Source: Massilia sp. ST3 (GTDB lineage: Bacteria > Pseudomonadota > Gammaproteobacteria > Burkholderiales > Burkholderiaceae_D). Taken from it: a DNA stretch of 36,490 bases. Of the stretch, positions 6,616-15,200 are shown in pieces. A program made the translations under genes and the position numbers. Below the pieces are notes generated by a model, which was not told where the DNA came from, made no database searches, and was given only the letters and a program-made list of their open reading frames with translations. Positions within the stretch are counted from its first letter, which is position 1. Every line of letters starts with the position of its first letter. The stretch lies in the NCBI RefSeq assembly GCF_018119405.1, contig NZ_JAGPWC010000051.1, positions 1 through 36,490 of the forward strand, in the 5' to 3' direction.

Positions 6616-9012
6616 ATGTCCAATTTCATCGTCAAGAAAGTCGCCGTGCTGGGCGCCGGCGTGATGGGCGCGCAGATCGCTGCGCACTGCGTGAACGCCA
6701 AGGTCCCGGTCGTGCTGTTCGACCTGCCTGCAAAAGAAGGCCCGAAGAACGGCATCGTCCTGCGCGCCATCGACAACCTCAAGAAGCTGTCGCCGGCCCC
6801 GCTGGGCAACAAGGATGACGCGGCCCTGATCGAAGTCGCCAACTACGAGGACAACCTCGACGTGCTGGCGGGCTGCGACCTGATCATCGAAGCCATCGCC
6901 GAGCGCATGGACTGGAAGCACGACCTGTACAAGAAGGTCGCTCCGCACATCGGCGCGAACGCCATCTTCGCCTCGAACACCTCGGGCCTGTCGATCAACA
7001 AGCTGGCCGAAGGCTTCGGCGACGAGCTGAAGGCGCGCTTCTGCGGCGTGCACTTCTTCAACCCGCCGCGCTACATGCACCTGGTGGAACTGATCCCGAC
7101 CGCGGCGACCCGCCCGGAAATCCTCGACCAGCTCGAGACCTTCCTGACCTCGACCCTGGGCAAGGGCGTGGTGCGTGCAAAAGACACCCCGAACTTCATC
7201 GCCAACCGCGTCGGCATCTTCGGCATGCTGGCCACCATCCATGAAGCCGAGAAGTTCGGCCTCTCCGTGGACGTGGTCGACGACCTGACCGGCGCCAAGC
7301 TGGGCCGCGCCAAGTCCGGCACCTTCCGCACCGCCGACGTCGTGGGCCTGGACACCATGGGCCACGTGATCAAGACCATGCAGGACAACCTGCAGGACGA
7401 TCCGTTCTTCAGCGTCTACAAGACCCCGGCCGTGCTGGCGAAGCTGATCGAGAAGGGCGCCCTGGGCCAGAAGAGCGGCGGCGGCTTCTACAAGAAGGTC
7501 GGCAAGGAAATCCAGCGCCTGGACTTCGCCACCGGCGAATACGTGGCCGGCGGCGCCAAGGCCGCCGACATCGTCGCCCGCATCCTGAAGGAAAAGGACC
7601 CGGTCAAGAAATTCAAGGCCATGCGCGAATCGACCAACCCGCAGGCGCAGTTCCTGTGGGCGATCTTCCGCGACGCCTTCCACTACATCGCCATCCACCT
7701 CGACAGCATCGCCGACAATGCGCGCGACATCGACTTCGCGATGCGCTGGGGCTTCGGCTGGAGCGTCGGTCCGTTCGAGACCTGGCAATCGGCCGGCTGG
7801 ACCCAGATCGCACAGTGGGTCAAGGAAGACATCGAGTCCGGCAAGGCCCTGACCGACGCACCGCTGCCCGCATGGGTCTTCGAAGGCCAGGTCGCCGAGA
7901 AGGGCGTGCACACCGCCGAGGGTTCGTACTCGGCCTCGAAGAACGCCTATGTCCCGGTGTCCGACCTGCCGGTGTACCAGCGCCAGCAGTTCCGCGCTCC
8001 GGTCCTGGGCTCGACCACCGTCGATCCGAAGACCTTCGGTACCACCGTGTTCGAGGACGACTCGGTGCGCCTGTGGCACGCGGGCGACGAGGTGCTGGTC
8101 ATCTCGCTCAAGACCAAGATGCACGTCATCGGCGAAGGCGTGGTAAAAGGCCTGCAGCGCGGCATGGAAGAAGCCGAGAAGGGCTACAAGGGCCTGGTGA
8201 TCTGGAATACCGACGCGGCCGAAGGCGGCGCCTTCTCGGCCGGCGCCGACCTGCAGTCGGCCATGCCGGCCTTCATGATGGGCGGCGCCAAGGCGATGGA
8301 CCCGATGGTCCGCGACCTGCAGAACGTCTTCATGCAGATGAAGTACTCGAACATCCCGGTGGTCGCCGCTGTCGCGGGCCTGGCGCTGGGCGGCGGCTGC
8401 GAGATGATGCTGCACGCGTCGAAGCGCGTGGCCTCGATCGAGTCCTACATCGGCCTGGTCGAAGTGGGCGTGGGCCTGGTCCCGGCCGGCGGCGGCCTGA
8501 AGGAAGCGGCAGTGCGCGCCTTCACCGAAGCCAAGGGCAACGACATCCTGCAATTCCTGAAAACCGGCTTCACCAACGCGGCCACCGCGCAGGTGTCGAA
8601 GTCGGCCCTGGAAGCGAAGGCCATGGGCTACCTGAAGGAAGACGACGTCATCGTCTTCAACCCCTACGAACTGCTGCACGTGGCGAAAGTCACCGCGCGC
8701 TCGATGTTCGACGCCGGCTACCGCGCCCCGGCGCGCCGCCCGGTCACCGTGACCGGCCGCTACGGCTGGGCGACGATCCGCGGCCAGCTGGTCAACATGC
8801 GCGACGGCGGCTTCATCTCGGCCCACGACTTCAAGCTGGGCGACATGATCGCCGAGATCGTGAGCGGCGGCGACATCGACCAAGGCAGCGTGGTGTCCGA
8901 GCAGTGGCTGCTCGACATGGAACGCAAGGCCTTCATCGAGCTGCTGGGCAACCCGAAAACCCAGGAACGCATCATGGGCATGATGCAGACCGGCAAACCG
9001 GTTCGTAACTAA
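6616..9012 (+). CDS. 3-hydroxyacyl-CoA dehydrogenase/enoyl-CoA hydratase, FadN type
   Basis: A 798-residue bifunctional beta-oxidation enzyme with the dehydrogenase half first and the hydratase half last, the reverse of E. coli FadB and like Bacillus FadN. Residues about 6-190 form the NAD domain (AVLGAGVMGAQIA), with the catalytic-region motif FCGVHFFNPPRYMHLVE; the dehydrogenase C-terminal domains follow to about 430. The crotonase half (about 490-700) keeps both hydratase glutamates: E596 in LGGGCEMM and E616 in LVEVGVGLVPAGGG. An in-frame ATG at 6553 lies inside the repeat element and is rejected; AAAGGA at 6603-6608 supports 6616. The thiolase gene follows after 26 bases. It hydrates trans-2-enoyl-CoA and oxidises the product to 3-ketoacyl-CoA. 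Confidence 0.9.
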   Translation: MSNFIVKKVAVLGAGVMGAQIAAHCVNAKVPVVLFDLPAKEGPKNGIVLRAIDNLKKLSPAPLGNKDDAALIEVANYEDNLDVLAGCDLIIEAIAERMDWKHDLYKKVAPHIGANAIFASNTSGLSINKLAEGFGDELKARFCGVHFFNPPRYMHLVELIPTAATRPEILDQLETFLTSTLGKGVVRAKDTPNFIANRVGIFGMLATIHEAEKFGLSVDVVDDLTGAKLGRAKSGTFRTADVVGLDTMGHVIKTMQDNLQDDPFFSVYKTPAVLAKLIEKGALGQKSGGGFYKKVGKEIQRLDFATGEYVAGGAKAADIVARILKEKDPVKKFKAMRESTNPQAQFLWAIFRDAFHYIAIHLDSIADNARDIDFAMRWGFGWSVGPFETWQSAGWTQIAQWVKEDIESGKALTDAPLPAWVFEGQVAEKGVHTAEGSYSASKNAYVPVSDLPVYQRQQFRAPVLGSTTVDPKTFGTTVFEDDSVRLWHAGDEVLVISLKTKMHVIGEGVVKGLQRGMEEAEKGYKGLVIWNTDAAEGGAFSAGADLQSAMPAFMMGGAKAMDPMVRDLQNVFMQMKYSNIPVVAAVAGLALGGGCEMMLHASKRVASIESYIGLVEVGVGLVPAGGGLKEAAVRAFTEAKGNDILQFLKTGFTNAATAQVSKSALEAKAMGYLKEDDVIVFNPYELLHVAKVTARSMFDAGYRAPARRPVTVTGRYGWATIRGQLVNMRDGGFISAHDFKLGDMIAEIVSGGDIDQGSVVSEQWLLDMERKAFIELLGNPKTQERIMGMMQTGKPVRN

Positions 9013-9038
9013 GCCGCGGACAAACAGGACGACCAATC

Positions 9039-10235
9039 ATGAGCAAACAACTTCAAGACGCATACATCGTCGCAGCGACCCGCACCCCGATCGGCAAGGC
9101 GCCCCGCGGCTTCTTCAACAAGACCCGCCCGGACGACCTGCTGGTGCACGCGATCCGCGGCGCCATGGCCGCCGTGCCGAACCTGGACCCGGCCCTGATC
9201 GTCGACGCCATCGTCGGCTGCTCGTTCCCGGAAGCGGAGCAGGGCTTCAACGTGGCGCGTAACGCCGTGGTGCTGGCAGGCCTGCCGAACACTGTCGGCG
9301 GCGTGACCGTCAACCGCTACTGCGCTTCGGGCATCACCGCCCTGGCCATGGCGGCCGACCGCATCCGCGTGGGCGAAGCCGACGTGATGATCGCCGGCGG
9401 CGTCGAATCGATGTCGATGGTCCCGATGATGGGCCACCACCCGTCGATCAATATGGAGACCTTCAAGGACGAGAACGTGGGCCTGGCCTACGGCATGGGC
9501 CTGACCGCCGAGAAGGTGGCCGAGCAGTGGAAGGTGTCGCGCGAAGACCAGGACGCCTTCGGCCTGGAATCGCACCGCCGCGCCATCGCCGCCCAGCAGG
9601 CCGGCCTGTTCAAGGACGAGATCACCCCGGTCGAGATCGTGACCCGCACCCCTGACCTGGCCACCGGCGAGATCAAGGTCAAGCGCCGCACCGTGGACCT
9701 GGACGAAGGCCCGCGCGCCGACGCCAGCCCGGAAGGCATGGCCAAGCTCAAGCCCGTGTTCGCGGCCAAGGGTTCGGTTACCGCCGCGACCTCGTCGCAG
9801 ATGTCGGACGGCGCCGGTGCGCTGATCGTCGTCAGCGAAAAGATTCTGAAGGAACACAACCTGACCCCGCTGGCCAAGTTCTCCTCGTTCGCCGTGCGCG
9901 GCGTGCCGCCGGAGATCATGGGCATCGGTCCGAAGGTCGCGATTCCCGCAGCGCTGGCCGCCGCCGGCATCACCCAGGACCAGCTGGACTGGATCGAGCT
10001 GAACGAAGCCTTCGCCGCCCAGGCGCTGGCCGTGATCCGCGACCTGAACCTGGACACCAGCAAGGTCAACCCGATGGGCGGCGCGATCGCCCTGGGCCAC
10101 CCGCTGGGCGCGACCGGCGCGATCCGCGCCGCGACCGTCGTGCACGCACTGCGCCGCAACAACCTGAAGTACGGCATGGTGACGATGTGCGTCGGCGCCG
10201 GCATGGGCGCGGCTGGTATCATCGAGCGCGTTTAA
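9039..10235 (+). CDS. Acetyl-CoA C-acyltransferase (3-ketoacyl-CoA thiolase)
   Basis: A 398-residue thiolase that cleaves 3-ketoacyl-CoA with CoA to give acetyl-CoA and a shortened acyl-CoA. The active site is complete: nucleophile C95 in RYCASGITALAMA, H354 in IALGHPLGATGA and C384 in CVGAGMGAAG; GGVESMS is also present. Its length and position directly behind the FadN-like gene mark it as the degradative FadA/FadI-like partner rather than a biosynthetic acetoacetyl-CoA thiolase, although sequence alone does not exclude short-chain use. The region downstream (10236-10402) holds a hairpin and a large inverted repeat before the last gene of the cluster, which may reduce read-through. Confidence 0.9.
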   Translation: MSKQLQDAYIVAATRTPIGKAPRGFFNKTRPDDLLVHAIRGAMAAVPNLDPALIVDAIVGCSFPEAEQGFNVARNAVVLAGLPNTVGGVTVNRYCASGITALAMAADRIRVGEADVMIAGGVESMSMVPMMGHHPSINMETFKDENVGLAYGMGLTAEKVAEQWKVSREDQDAFGLESHRRAIAAQQAGLFKDEITPVEIVTRTPDLATGEIKVKRRTVDLDEGPRADASPEGMAKLKPVFAAKGSVTAATSSQMSDGAGALIVVSEKILKEHNLTPLAKFSSFAVRGVPPEIMGIGPKVAIPAALAAAGITQDQLDWIELNEAFAAQALAVIRDLNLDTSKVNPMGGAIALGHPLGATGAIRAATVVHALRRNNLKYGMVTMCVGAGMGAAGIIERV

Positions 10236-10247
10236 TTTCCAGATAGT

Positions 10248-10277
10248 GGCCGCATCGGCGTGTGCGTTGATGCGGCC
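10248..10277 (+). terminator. Hairpin after the thiolase gene, weak terminator candidate
   Basis: A 9-bp perfect stem, GGCCGCATC (10248-10256) and GATGCGGCC (10269-10277), with a 12-base loop lies 12 bases after the thiolase stop codon. There is no T-tract, so it would be at best an inefficient terminator or a 3' stabilising structure. Confidence 0.35.
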
Positions 10278-10290
10278 GTCAGCTATCACC

Positions 10291-10355
10291 GCGTGGGCGG
10301 GATACCCGCCCACCCTACAAATCATCGGTAGGGTGGGCGGGTATCCCGCCCACGC
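10291..10355. repeat. 28-bp perfect inverted repeat with nested palindromes
   Basis: Arms 10291-10318 and 10328-10355 are perfectly complementary over 28 bp with a 9-base centre. Each arm is itself a palindrome built from GTGGGCGGG and CCCGCCCAC around a 3-base ATA or TAT centre. The element can therefore fold either as one long cruciform or as two short hairpins. It begins and ends with GCGTGGGCGGG-type sequence and is unrelated to the CCCGGC REP family elsewhere in the window. It lies 47 bases before the last crotonase gene. Confidence 0.85.
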
Positions 10356-10402
10356 GTTCATCCAGCTCAAGAACAATCGAAATCTTCGGAGACCCTGAAA
10401 AC

Positions 10403-11182
10403 ATGGACATGCTGATCAACAAGGCCGACGGCCTCTTGACCATCGAATTCAACCGCCTGGAACGCAAGAACGCCATCACCGGCGCAATGTACCAGGCCAT
10501 GGCCGACGCCCTGGTCGAGGCCGAGGGCGACACCGCGGTGCGCGCCATCCTCATCGCCGGCAAGCCGGAAATCTTCACCGCCGGTAACGACCTGGACGAC
10601 TTCATGAAGAACTCGGCCCCGATCCCCGGCGTGCCGGCCGAAAGCCGCCCGGTGTTCCAGTTCATGCGCGCGCTGTCCGGCTCGACCAAGCCGGTGGTGG
10701 CCGCCGTCGCCGGCGCCGCGATCGGTATCGGCACCACCCTGCTGATGCACTGCGACCTGGTGTACGCGGCCGACAACGCCAAGTTCTCGATGCCGTTCTC
10801 GCAGCTGGGCCTGTGCCCGGAATTCGCCTCCTCGCTGCTGCTGACCCAGCTGGCCGGCTATCCGCGCGCGGCCGAGAAGCTGCTGCTGGGCGAAGCCTTC
10901 GGCGCCCAGGAAGCGCTGGAGATGGGCCTGGTCTCGCGCGTGCTGCCGGCCGCCGAACTGCGCGCCTTCGCCGAGCAGCAGGCCGCCAAGCTGGTGGCCC
11001 TGCCGGCCGCCTCGATCCGCACCACCAAGGCGCTGATGAAGCGTCCGCGCACGGAATCGATCAACGCCGCCATCGCTGCCGAGAACGAACGCTTCGCCGC
11101 CATGCTGCTGGCGCCGGAAGCCCGCGAAGCCTTTACTGCCTTCTTCGAGAAGCGCAAGCCGGACTTCAGCAAATTCGACTGA
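10403..11182 (+). CDS. Crotonase family, probable delta3-delta2-enoyl-CoA isomerase
   Basis: A 259-residue crotonase-fold protein of the kind usually labelled enoyl-CoA hydratase. Both hydratase glutamates are missing: the position of the first is T112 (GIGTTLLMHCD) and that of the second is F132 (SMPFSQLG). Instead it has E140 in PFSQLGLCPEFASS, which matches the PFSQLG..PE..SS signature of ECI2-type isomerases, where this Glu is the catalytic base. It therefore probably moves cis/trans-3 double bonds to trans-2 so that unsaturated fatty acids can enter the spiral, complementing the FadN-like enzyme upstream. CGGAG lies upstream of the ATG. Fold certain; isomerase role inferred from active-site residues. 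Confidence 0.85.
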   Translation: MDMLINKADGLLTIEFNRLERKNAITGAMYQAMADALVEAEGDTAVRAILIAGKPEIFTAGNDLDDFMKNSAPIPGVPAESRPVFQFMRALSGSTKPVVAAVAGAAIGIGTTLLMHCDLVYAADNAKFSMPFSQLGLCPEFASSLLLTQLAGYPRAAEKLLLGEAFGAQEALEMGLVSRVLPAAELRAFAEQQAAKLVALPAASIRTTKALMKRPRTESINAAIAAENERFAAMLLAPEAREAFTAFFEKRKPDFSKFD

Positions 11183-11247
11183 CCGGCAGGGCGGGGACAC
11201 CCGCCTGTCGGATGGCTTGACCGGGCGGACATCCCCTTGCCGCCCGG
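11183..11247 (+). terminator. Two tandem hairpins after the isomerase gene
   Basis: Immediately after the stop codon, an imperfect stem (11183-11195 with 11200-11211, one bulge and one G-U pair) is followed by a perfect 8-bp stem CCGGGCGG/CCGCCCGG (11221-11228 with 11240-11247). No T-tract follows either. The pair probably marks the 3' end of the beta-oxidation transcript, but intrinsic termination is not assured. Confidence 0.4.
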
Positions 11248-11283
11248 ATAGCGTGCCCGGGAAGACTATTGCGCCTGCCCGGC

Positions 11284-11289
11284 TATAAT
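11284..11289 (+). promoter_or_regulatory. TATAAT -10 box before the membrane-protein gene
   Basis: A perfect TATAAT lies 29 bases upstream of the ATG at 11319. No convincing -35 box is found at 16-18 bases. It supports an independent transcript for the membrane protein gene. Confidence 0.45.
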
Positions 11290-11318
11290 CGTCGCGCCTC
11301 CATTAGTGCAAAACGACG

Positions 11319-11738
11319 ATGTCCCGATCCCGTGTACTACTTGGTTTCCTGCTTGCCCCCGGCGCACCCGGTTTGCTGGCCGGCGTGGTCGCGGGCATGC
11401 TGGGCAGCGAGCTGGCCGGCCTGGCCTTCATGCTGGCCTTCCTTGCCTACATCGCGGCCATCGTGATCGGCCTGCCGGCTTACCTGTATGCCCGCACGCG
11501 CGGCTTGGGGGCGCTGAAGCGCGTTACCGTGCTGACGGCCAATATCGGGCTTGCCGCCTACGTCCTGGTTGCCGGCTTCGTCACCCTGATGAACGCCCTG
11601 GCCTCGCCTTTTTATGCGGTCATGAACTTCCTGGCTGCCTTGCTGTGGCTCCTGGTGCCCCTCCTGTATGCGGCGGCGGTGGTCTGGCTGTTCTGGCGCA
11701 TCGCCCTGCGTGGCGCGGCGGAGCCTTTCGCCCGCTGA
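11319..11738 (+). CDS. Small four-helix membrane protein, unknown function
   Basis: I do not recognise this 139-residue protein. It is almost entirely hydrophobic, with about four predicted transmembrane segments (around residues 5-28, 34-55, 70-92 and 100-127) separated by short basic loops such as YARTRGLGALKR. It resembles small inner-membrane proteins of unknown role. A TATAAT at 11284-11289 suggests its own promoter. It converges with the HEAT-repeat gene on the other strand, with only 10 bases between the two stop codons and no obvious terminator between them. Confidence 0.65.
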   Translation: MSRSRVLLGFLLAPGAPGLLAGVVAGMLGSELAGLAFMLAFLAYIAAIVIGLPAYLYARTRGLGALKRVTVLTANIGLAAYVLVAGFVTLMNALASPFYAVMNFLAALLWLLVPLLYAAAVVWLFWRIALRGAAEPFAR

Positions 11739-11748
11739 AGCGGCGCAT

Positions 11749-12258
11749 TCAGGGCGGGGAGCCCGGCGGCCGCGTTTCGGACAGCACACCGATTACCGCC
11801 CGGCTGCCGCGATGGGGCAGGTCGGCGGGATTGGCCGCGCGGTAGGAAGCGACCGTGGCCGCCGCTTCCGGGGTGCCGATGGCCAGCAGGGCGCTCACGG
11901 CTTCGGCCGCCAGCAGCGGCTGGGTGCCTTGCTGCTTCAGCATCCCGGCCAGTTTCTCGATCCCCGTTTCGTTCTTCTGCCGTCCGGCCGCGCGCATCGC
12001 GCGGATCGCCACGTCGCTGTTCGTGTCGTTCAGCAGCAGGGGCACGGTTTCCTGGGCCTGCGGATGGTCCATCCACCCCAGCAGCGCGACGGCATTGTTG
12101 CGCACCTTGGGACGCAGGCCTGGGTAGGTGCCAAGCGCCGCTTCGCACACGACGGTCACCGCTTCGTTGCCCCAGGTCTGGATGGTCTGGCCCGCCGTGG
12201 GCGGGATCTCGATGGCGCTCAGGATCTTCAGCACGCGTACTTCGTTTTCGGTAGGCAT
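11749..12258 (-). CDS. HEAT-repeat protein coupled to the metalloprotease gene
   Basis: A 169-residue, probably all-helical protein with HEAT-like repeats: paired helices with the recurring pattern V..L....D...AIRAMRAAG and AAEAVSALLAIGTPEAAATV. HEAT repeats form curved scaffolds for protein binding and are not catalytic. No signal peptide is seen, so it should be cytoplasmic. Its start lies 12 bases after the stop of the large metalloprotease-like gene, and the GGAG that serves it overlaps the end of that gene, so the two are translationally coupled. It may be a chaperone, adaptor or inhibitor for the large protein; this is inference from context. Confidence 0.7.
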   Translation of the reverse strand: MPTENEVRVLKILSAIEIPPTAGQTIQTWGNEAVTVVCEAALGTYPGLRPKVRNNAVALLGWMDHPQAQETVPLLLNDTNSDVAIRAMRAAGRQKNETGIEKLAGMLKQQGTQPLLAAEAVSALLAIGTPEAAATVASYRAANPADLPHRGSRAVIGVLSETRPPGSPP

Positions 12259-12270
12259 GGCTGCTACTCC

Positions 12271-15200
12271 TCAGTTTTGCAGGTCGGCCGCCAGGCACTG
12301 TGCGACGGCGGTGGGCACGGCGGTCTGGAATATTGCCGTAGTCGGCAGCGGCGTGGTCTTGCCGTCCTCGAGGTTGCTGGCGCCGATGCGCGCCGGGTCG
12401 ACCTGGCCCGGATGGATCGCCATGCCGTCCGAGCTGTTCCAGAAGGGATACATCAGGAAGGCGTTGTCGTCTTCGTCGTCGTCGCAGGCGCGGTTGAAGA
12501 AGGTGCCGGGGCCTTCGCCCGCGCCGTCGCACTGGTGCCGCAGGCAGAGGGCGTGGCCGATCTCGTGCGCCGCCACCTGCTGCCAGTCCACCGGCCCGAG
12601 CGGCCCGCCTTCGTCGCCCATGAAGATGGGACCGCCGCCGAAGTAGGCGTAGGCCGTCGAGATGTCGACATCGCGCACGAAGAAGAAGTTGAGCACCCCG
12701 GCCACCCCGGGGGCGGCGGTGAACAGGGCCTGGTCGACGGCCGTGCTGGTGCCGGGCCAGACGTTGGCATTGGTGTCGGTGGTGGTGACGGTGCCCACCG
12801 GCTGCACCAGCCGGAACACGATGCGCGCCTGGCCCCAGGGGACGTTGACGGAATGCACCGCGCCTTCGGCGAACAGGTTGGTGATCTCCGCCGCCGAGCG
12901 CGTGGTGCCGACACCCGCCGTGGCCCCGACCACGCGGAAGGCCGCGCAGCGCACCACGATGGTGTCGCTGATGCGCGCCACCCGTTCGTCGCGGCTGCGC
13001 CCGCCGTCCGGGTTCTGCACCACGATCCGGCGCACCCCGCGCAAGGCGCCCAGGAAACCGCCGGGAATCTGGACATTGATCGCGGTGCGCGTCACTCCGA
13101 CGACCGGCAGGTTGAAGGGCGTGGCGGGCGAGGTCGAGCGGTCTTCGGCAATCACCTGCAGGCCGGGACGGAAGGCCAGGCCGGTGAGCGTGACGTTCTG
13201 GTTCTCGACAAAGCGCGTGCCGGGCGCGATGGCGTCGAGCTTGGGCAGCACGCGCAGCATCGCGCGGTTGCTGCGCCGGTCGGTGACGCCGGCCGGGCGG
13301 ATCACGACCGGGTGGTAGCCGCCTTCGGCATCGAGCGGAACGGTGAAGGAGGCTTGCGTGCTGCTGGTGACCGGCGCCAGGTTGACGCCGTCGAAGTAGA
13401 CGCGGTCGATCGCCGGGTCGAAATGCATGCCGGTGATCATCACCAACTGCCCGGGCTCGGCGTCGTAGACGTCGAGGGTGAGGATATGCGGGTTGTTGAA
13501 GGCCTGCAGCCATTGCTCGGGCGTGATGGGCAGGATCTGGATGGCGTCTTCCAGGATGGGCGGACCGGCGTCGCCCTTGAAGCCCCGCGAGCCGGCCGCG
13601 CCGCCGGCGCCGTCGGCGCCACGGCGCTCTGGCATCTCGTCGCACCAGGTCTCGCAGTCGGCGGTCCCGGCCGGACCACCGATGCCGCCGCCGCCGGGAT
13701 TGCCTTCGGTTCCGCCTTCGCCGCCTTCGCCCGGTTTGACGTCGATGGGAGGCGGGGCGGCCGCCATCACGGCAATGCCGGACGGGGTGGTGAGCACCGT
13801 GATGCGCCCGCCCGCGCCGCCACGCCCGCCCTTGCCGCCGCGGCCGCCGTCGCCGCCGTCGCCGCCTTTGCCGCCGAAGCCGACGTCGCGGCAACAGCCG
13901 CCGAAGAAGGTGCCGTCGGCGCGCTCGCCCTGGGCGCCGTCGCCGCCGCGCCCGCCGTCCTGGCCGCGTCCGCCGTCGCCGCCTTTCTGGCCGTTCAGTT
14001 CGATGCGCGGCAGGTTGCCGGTGGCGTTGAGCAGGTACATGGTGACGGTCGGCCCGGCGGACACCGCATCGGCCCCGCCGTTCTTGGACGGGTGGGGGAA
14101 GGCGTCGCCGTCGGCGCCGTCCTGTCCGGCCGCGCCGGCCGAGGTCCCGTGGGCGCCGCTGGGCGCGGGATTGGGCCAGTAGGCATTGGCGCCGGGTAGC
14201 ACCGGCAGTTCCCACGAGATGCGGGTGGCGCCGTCGTGCAGGATGGAGTTGGCGATCACCACCAGTTCACGCACTTCCTTGCCGATGATGACCTGCTGTC
14301 CGCGGATGTCCCAGGCGCCGGCCAGGATGACGGCGGTGTCGTGCAGCACGTCGTTGGGCTCGTAGAACAGGACGGTGTTGGACAGGAGCTCGGAGAACGC
14401 GTAGTGCTTCAGCGGCGGAATAGTGGTGGGCGGCTGCACCACGGGCGCGACGTAGGCGCCGGTGCGCAGGATGCGCATCGGGTCGAGGCGGAAGCGTCCC
14501 AGGTCGTTGATGCTGCAGACGCCGGCGGCCGTCATGAAGCTGCGTGCGCGGTCGAGCCACATGTCGATGTTCTCGGGCGCCATGATGGCGTCCGGCACCG
14601 AGGTGCCCAGCCCGGGGTTGCGCGTGGCCAGCCCGCGCAGGATGCTTTCGATCTGCTCCTTGACCGTCGGGAACAGGTGGTGGAAGCCGGGCACCAGCCG
14701 GTCGGCGGGAAGCCGCGTATGGACGATGCCGGTCAGGGCGCCGCCGGAGAGATTGGTGAGGCTGAGCTGGAACCGGGTGCCGGCGGCGATATCCTCCGGC
14801 CGTACCGAGAGCGTGATTCGCTCGCTGCCGTTCACCTTGCGGCGCTCGGTGCCCTGGGGACCCTGGATCAGCAGTTCGCCCTGCTTGCCGGGACCGAGAT
14901 CGACGATGAATTCGGCCTGGCCGGCGGAGCGCGGCGCGATATCGCGCGCATAGGTGGCGCCCTGGGCCAGGCGGATTTCGGCGCGGTCCTCGCCGGCGGT
15001 GCGGCGGGCGCCGAGCATGGTGCGCGCGGCGTTGACCGCCTCGCCGACCATCCTGCTGTGCACCGGCATCGGCCGGCGCCGCTGGACATTGTCCGATTCG
15101 CCCTGGGTGGCGCGCTCGTTGCGCCCGTCGCGTTCGTTGCGCGCGAGCAGGCGGTGGAACAGGTCTTCGGGCTCGGCCGCGGCCAGCTCCTCGAGCGAGT

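Noticed and set aside
6610..9036. An 808-codon minus-strand open frame opposite the FadN-like gene
   Set aside because: The plus-strand gene is unmistakable and the antisense translation is His/Gly/Val/Asp-rich nonsense typical of the complement of GC-rich coding sequence.
13700..14000. Tandem short repeats that might be a CRISPR or minisatellite
   Set aside because: The periodicity is that of Gly codons in the collagen-like block and keeps the reading frame; there are no equal spacers.
11668..14199. An 843-codon open frame on the plus strand opposite the metalloprotease gene
   Set aside because: It is antisense to a gene with recognisable domains, its translation is low-complexity Arg/Gly/Ala/Val-rich sequence with no family resemblance, and long open antisense frames are expected at this G+C content.
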